From IMG/VR virus record IMGVR_UViG_3300047494_000120, positions 1 through 25,961 of that record: a stretch of 25,961 nucleotides of DNA. One strand, 5' to 3'. Both the position numbers and the translations under genes were made by a program. Below the pieces are notes generated by a model. It did no database searches. It was not told the origin of the DNA and saw nothing but the letters and a program-made list of their open reading frames with translations. Positions 23,538-25,961 of this stretch are shown here, in pieces (position 1 is the stretch's first letter; every line of letters begins with the position of its first letter). This DNA is from a virus.

Positions 23538-23841
23538 CGACCGGCATCGCCCTCCAACCGAGCGCCTCTCGGGCGTTTCTGATCGCTCTCAAGAAGGGCA
23601 GATTTGGATCGGCCACCTCACGCTCGCGTTGCTCTGCGGCAAGAAGAGCAATGTGCGCCACCATGGCCCACTCGTAAGTCGAGAAGTCTACGGCCCATGA
23701 AAAGGAAGCGGATTTCATCCCGCTTGCGCCTATGTCCAGCAAGAATGCCGCGACGCTGGATCTGGGCCTCGCCAGTGACTCGTCGAGGAGCTCACTGCAG
23801 AGCTTACCGACTTCCTCTGATCGTTTGACCTTGTTGGTCAT
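23530..23841 (-). CDS. Unknown 103-residue protein upstream of the transposase
   Basis: Begins MTNKVKRSEEVGKLCSELLD; helical and Trp-containing (SFSWAVDFSTYEWAMVAHIA, FLRAIRNAREALGWRAMP). It overlaps the upstream stop by one base and the transposase by 8 nt, so it is translated as part of the early operon. No family is recognised. Confidence 0.6.
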   Translation of the reverse strand: MTNKVKRSEEVGKLCSELLDESLARPRSSVAAFLLDIGASGMKSASFSWAVDFSTYEWAMVAHIALLAAEQREREVADPNLPFLRAIRNAREALGWRAMPVDD

Positions 23842-24302
23842 TACCTTCCCCCTCGCCGGACCTCGCGGCGCAGCATCTGCGCGCGAGCCGCCATCTCCCG
23901 GCGCCGCTCTTCGATGGCTGCGAGCTCGATCATCTTGATGTAGGACTTGTCCACGGCGACGAGCCCGTGAGGCTCGGCGATGAACTGGATTAGGCGAACG
24001 TCCCCGGTTGCTTCGGCGAGCGCGTGAAAGCGAGGAACGCTGATCTGGTGACTTTCCCTCTGCGGGGACGAGTAGGCGTTCAGGATGTTGACGCTGATGC
24101 TGCGGCCTATGATGGTCGACATGCGATCAGCGATTTCGTAACGCGATCGACCGCAGCTTTCGAGTGAGACGGCGATTGCTCGGGCAAGCCGCCCTTCGAA
24201 GGTGCTTCCACGAATGACGCGCTCCTCGAAACGCGTGACGGCCTGAGGTGGCTCCCAATCGAGCAGGCTGAGCTGCTCGTCGACAGTTGCGCGCCGTCGC
24301 AT
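23841..24302 (-). CDS. Unknown early protein
   Basis: A 153-residue protein from ATG 24302, chosen for GGAGG 6 nt upstream and the one-base overlap with the ParB-like stop. Begins MRRRATVDEQLSLLDWEPPQ. The central part (RLARAIAVSLESCGRSRYEI, ADRMSTIIGRSISVNILNAY) resembles a helix-turn-helix or DNA-binding helical bundle, and the C terminus is basic. Related uncharacterised proteins accompany the ParB-like gene in Mu-type early regions. Function unknown. Confidence 0.6.
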   Translation of the reverse strand: MRRRATVDEQLSLLDWEPPQAVTRFEERVIRGSTFEGRLARAIAVSLESCGRSRYEIADRMSTIIGRSISVNILNAYSSPQRESHQISVPRFHALAEATGDVRLIQFIAEPHGLVAVDKSYIKMIELAAIEERRREMAARAQMLRREVRRGGR

Positions 24303-25132
24303 CAGGCGCCTCCCTTCCTGCGGAGGGCACTTGGAGCGCTCACATAGGCGAGGATTGCTTTTTTCTCGTCGTTGGTCGCCTTGGCCCACAGCAAAAGGAA
24401 CTTATCGTAGATCCCCGGAGCGGCCTTCTTCGGCCGCTGCTGCACAGTGCGGAGGATGTCTTCGACGATCCGGATTTTCGACTCCGGGTTTTCGGCGATG
24501 AACTGGGCGACGGCCTTTTGCTCGTCGGGTGTCTTCCGGCTCAGCGCTTCCAGTTGCGTCTGGCTGTTCGCGAGCCATGTGGTGCTGATCGTCGCTCGGA
24601 CATCTGGCCTGATATGATCGTTCAGTGCCAGGGCGCGGCGGATCGCTCGCGGCGACAGCCCGACCCTCTCACGCTGTGCTTCCGTGAAGGTAGGCACCAA
24701 ATGGCCAAGCTTGGCCATACGGTCTAACTTATTGTTTTGTCTAGTTTTCGGATCGCCGCCATGAGCGGTTTCCGGATACATCTCGTCGTGGATCGCCTTT
24801 AGCTCTGCGAGGAAGACGGCCCGGTCGAGTGGCGTAAGCTCGCGCCTGCGAAGGTTCTCTTCGATCTCCAGGCGCCGGGCGACCATGTCGTCCGCCTCCA
24901 AGATGACGGCGAAGATTGTCTCGGAGCCGAGGAGCTGCTTTGCCCGCAGCCGATGCGCTCCAGCGATGAGACCATAGATACCGGACTGGCGCCCGATTTT
25001 CCGGACCTCGATAGGTGTCCGCTGACCGTCCTCCTCCATGGATTCGGCGATCAGCTGCGCGTAGTCCTCGTCGATCGCTCGGAGCCGATCGCCGATCCGG
25101 ATCTTGGCGATAGGGATCTCTTCGACGTTCAC
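24302..25132 (-). CDS. ParB/Srx-fold nuclease-like protein of the early operon
   Basis: A 276-residue protein. The N-terminal ParB domain (1-100) has IPIAKIRIGDRLRAIDEDYA, the box LIAGAHRLRA (55-64) replacing ParB's GERRYRA, and EIEENLRRRELTPLDRAVFL (89-108). A helix-turn-helix segment follows (about 150-175, LSPRAIRRALALNDHI). The C-terminal part is helical and basic. In chromosomal ParB this fold binds CTP and parS DNA; in phages similar proteins may be nucleases or DNA-binding regulators. The gene overlaps the Ner-like gene by 4 nt. Which activity it has cannot be told from sequence. Confidence 0.82.
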   Translation of the reverse strand: MNVEEIPIAKIRIGDRLRAIDEDYAQLIAESMEEDGQRTPIEVRKIGRQSGIYGLIAGAHRLRAKQLLGSETIFAVILEADDMVARRLEIEENLRRRELTPLDRAVFLAELKAIHDEMYPETAHGGDPKTRQNNKLDRMAKLGHLVPTFTEAQRERVGLSPRAIRRALALNDHIRPDVRATISTTWLANSQTQLEALSRKTPDEQKAVAQFIAENPESKIRIVEDILRTVQQRPKKAAPGIYDKFLLLWAKATNDEKKAILAYVSAPSALRRKGGA

Positions 25133-25434
25133 GCGGCGGTCCTTTTTGCACGCAGCGCATCCGCCGGTGTCCGGGTAGGACTGCGGTCAGCACGATGCGA
25201 AAGAGGAGAGCCATCCGGTGACCACCGATCAGGCCATAGAATGTGGAGGTCCACTTGCAGCTCGGCGGCGATCAGTCGCTCGACGTGTCGCGAGTAGCCA
25301 GGGGCACTCAAGGTCGCGGAAATCGCGGTCGGGCTCTTCAGCCCCCAATGATGGCCGAGGGCTGACAGCGAGCCGTATCGCTTTCTCAGCTCTGCCTTAA
25401 TATCCTCAATATGCCAGGTCTTCTGGCTGTCCAT
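25129..25434 (-). CDS. Ner-like early transcription regulator
   Basis: A 101-residue protein from ATG 25434 (AAGGA, 6 nt upstream). Residues 1-72 resemble Ner/Nlp: DIKAELRKRYGSLSALGHHW and ALGHHWGLKSPTAISATLSA (helix-turn-helix), then HVERLIAAELQVDLHILWPD and the characteristic WPDRW end. The C-terminal 30 residues are basic and extra to short Ner proteins. Ner of Mu turns down the early and repressor promoters once lytic growth starts. First gene of the minus-strand early operon, divergent from the repressor. Confidence 0.86.
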   Translation of the reverse strand: MDSQKTWHIEDIKAELRKRYGSLSALGHHWGLKSPTAISATLSAPGYSRHVERLIAAELQVDLHILWPDRWSPDGSPLSHRADRSPTRTPADALRAKRTAA

Positions 25435-25600
25435 TTGCTGTCCTTTCCGAGGCAATCCATCCGTCTGTCACGAAAACCATCCGAATGATCGTCTGAGCAT
25501 CTTATGCGTCCATCTTGCTGTCACGTCCACCATCAAATCAGTTGTCGGTTCGATTTTTATAGTAGCTGAGCCAACTTATTGATAAAACACGGAATATTTC
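25435..25600. promoter_or_regulatory. Divergent early/repressor control region
   Basis: One hundred sixty-six bases between the Ner-like gene (minus) and the repressor (plus), the place of Mu Pe/Pc and operators. Two 17-bp direct repeats with 3 mismatches, CTGTCACGAAAACCATC (25465-25481) and CTGTCACGTCCACCATC (25518-25534), and one arm GTTGTCGGTT (25541-25550) of the palindrome found at 25625-25652 lie in it. An AT-rich segment (25554-25600) separates these from the repressor start. I cannot place convincing -35/-10 boxes. Confidence 0.6.
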
Positions 25601-25961
25601 ATGATGACCGATCAAATCGGCCCAGTTGTCGGTTCGAGCTCCAACCGACAACCGCCGAGCCGCGCCGACAGGGTGAAAGAGGCCGTCAGGCTGCTGGGTG
25701 GAAACAAGGCTGCCGCTCAGCAAACTGGTGTCCCGCTCAGCACGCTGGGGCTGTACTTAATCGACGGCCACGAGGCGCGAGTGTCTGTCCTTGAGCGGCT
25801 TGCATCGGCTGCCGGTCTCAATGCCGAGTGGCTGTTGACCGGAAGGGGACCGAAACTCGCCAGCGAAGATTGGCCTGCTGCCTGCCCGCCGCCGGCCAAC
25901 CCGGATCAGCCTCAGTGGGTCACTATTAAGTATTTTGATCCGTTTTCTGCAGATAAGGTGG
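25601..25961 (+). CDS. Phage repressor, N-terminal part (runs off the window)
   Basis: The only rightward gene, open from ATG 25601 (GGA, 7 nt upstream) to the window edge with 120 residues. Residues about 25-56 are a helix-turn-helix (RVKEAVRLLGGNKAAAQQTG, VPLSTLGLYL), followed by RVSVLERLASAAGLNAEWLL and TGRGP, the usual pattern of repressors of Mu-like phages whose C terminus is an S24/LexA-type domain; the last visible residues (WVTIKYFDPF) may be its start. GTG 25673 is an alternative start and would leave the palindrome outside the gene. Controls lysogeny by blocking the early promoter; divergent from the Ner-like gene. Confidence 0.85.
   Translation, partial: MMTDQIGPVVGSSSNRQPPSRADRVKEAVRLLGGNKAAAQQTGVPLSTLGLYLIDGHEARVSVLERLASAAGLNAEWLLTGRGPKLASEDWPAACPPPANPDQPQWVTIKYFDPFSADKV
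25625..25652. repeat. Operator-like palindrome inside the repressor's first codons
   Basis: GTTGTCGGTT (25625-25634) and AACCGACAAC (25643-25652) form a perfect 10-bp inverted repeat with an 8-base spacer. A further direct copy, CAGTTGTCGGTTCGA, stands at 25539-25553 and again at 25623-25637. Symmetry and repetition suggest a repressor binding site; it covers codons 9-17 of the repressor as annotated. Confidence 0.65.

Noticed and set aside
25541-25563. Promoter hexamers in the repressor/Ner intergenic region
   Set aside because: TATAGT and TATAAA-like strings exist on both strands, but no acceptable -35 is found 16-18 bp away, so no promoter is assigned.

Overview
The window is most of a Mu-like (transposable, contractile-tailed) prophage or phage genome. 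It probably comes from an alphaproteobacterium: the DNA is very G+C rich throughout and the proteins read like those of alphaproteobacterial Mu-type phages, but nothing in the window fixes the host genus. Nearly every gene is on the minus strand, so the phage map runs from right (early) to left (late). Both phage ends lie outside the window. The single plus-strand gene is a partial repressor at the far right.

Early and regulatory region (about 25961 down to 16331). A divergent repressor (25601 to the window end) and a Ner-like regulator (25129-25434) flank an intergenic region with repeated operator-like sequences. Then come a ParB-fold protein, two unknown proteins, a MuA-type transposase (21888-23537), a MuB-type ATPase (20843-21826), small unknown and zinc-ribbon proteins, a DUF3164 protein, a possible small lipoprotein, a BRO-N antirepressor-like protein preceded by an unusually structured 113-bp leader, a GemA/gp16 protein and several orphans. 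The MuA protein is remarkable: the part of the catalytic core that should carry the first two acidic residues of the DDE triad is missing, although the reading frame is intact.

Switch and lysis (16338 to 14192). A Mor/C-family activator is followed by a GH108-type endolysin, a holin-like membrane-anchored protein, a DUF2730 (Mu gp25-like) membrane coiled-coil protein and a small winged-helix protein (Mu gp26-like).

Head (13886 to 4305). Small and large terminase, a zinc-ribbon insert, the portal, a small coiled-coil insert, the F-type minor head protein fused to a C-terminal nuclease-like domain, G, then a gap with a terminator and probable late promoter at the place where Mu has PI. After it come protease I with a nested scaffold start, a probable head decoration protein, the major capsid protein T and gp35.

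Tail (4305 to 1). Mu gp36, gp37 and gp38 (DUF2635) equivalents, sheath (L), tube (M), a tail-assembly chaperone with a programmed -1 frameshift, and the N-terminal 203 residues of the tape measure protein, which runs off the left edge. Gene order is collinear with Mu. Genes are packed with 1-14 nt overlaps, so translational coupling is likely across most of the map.
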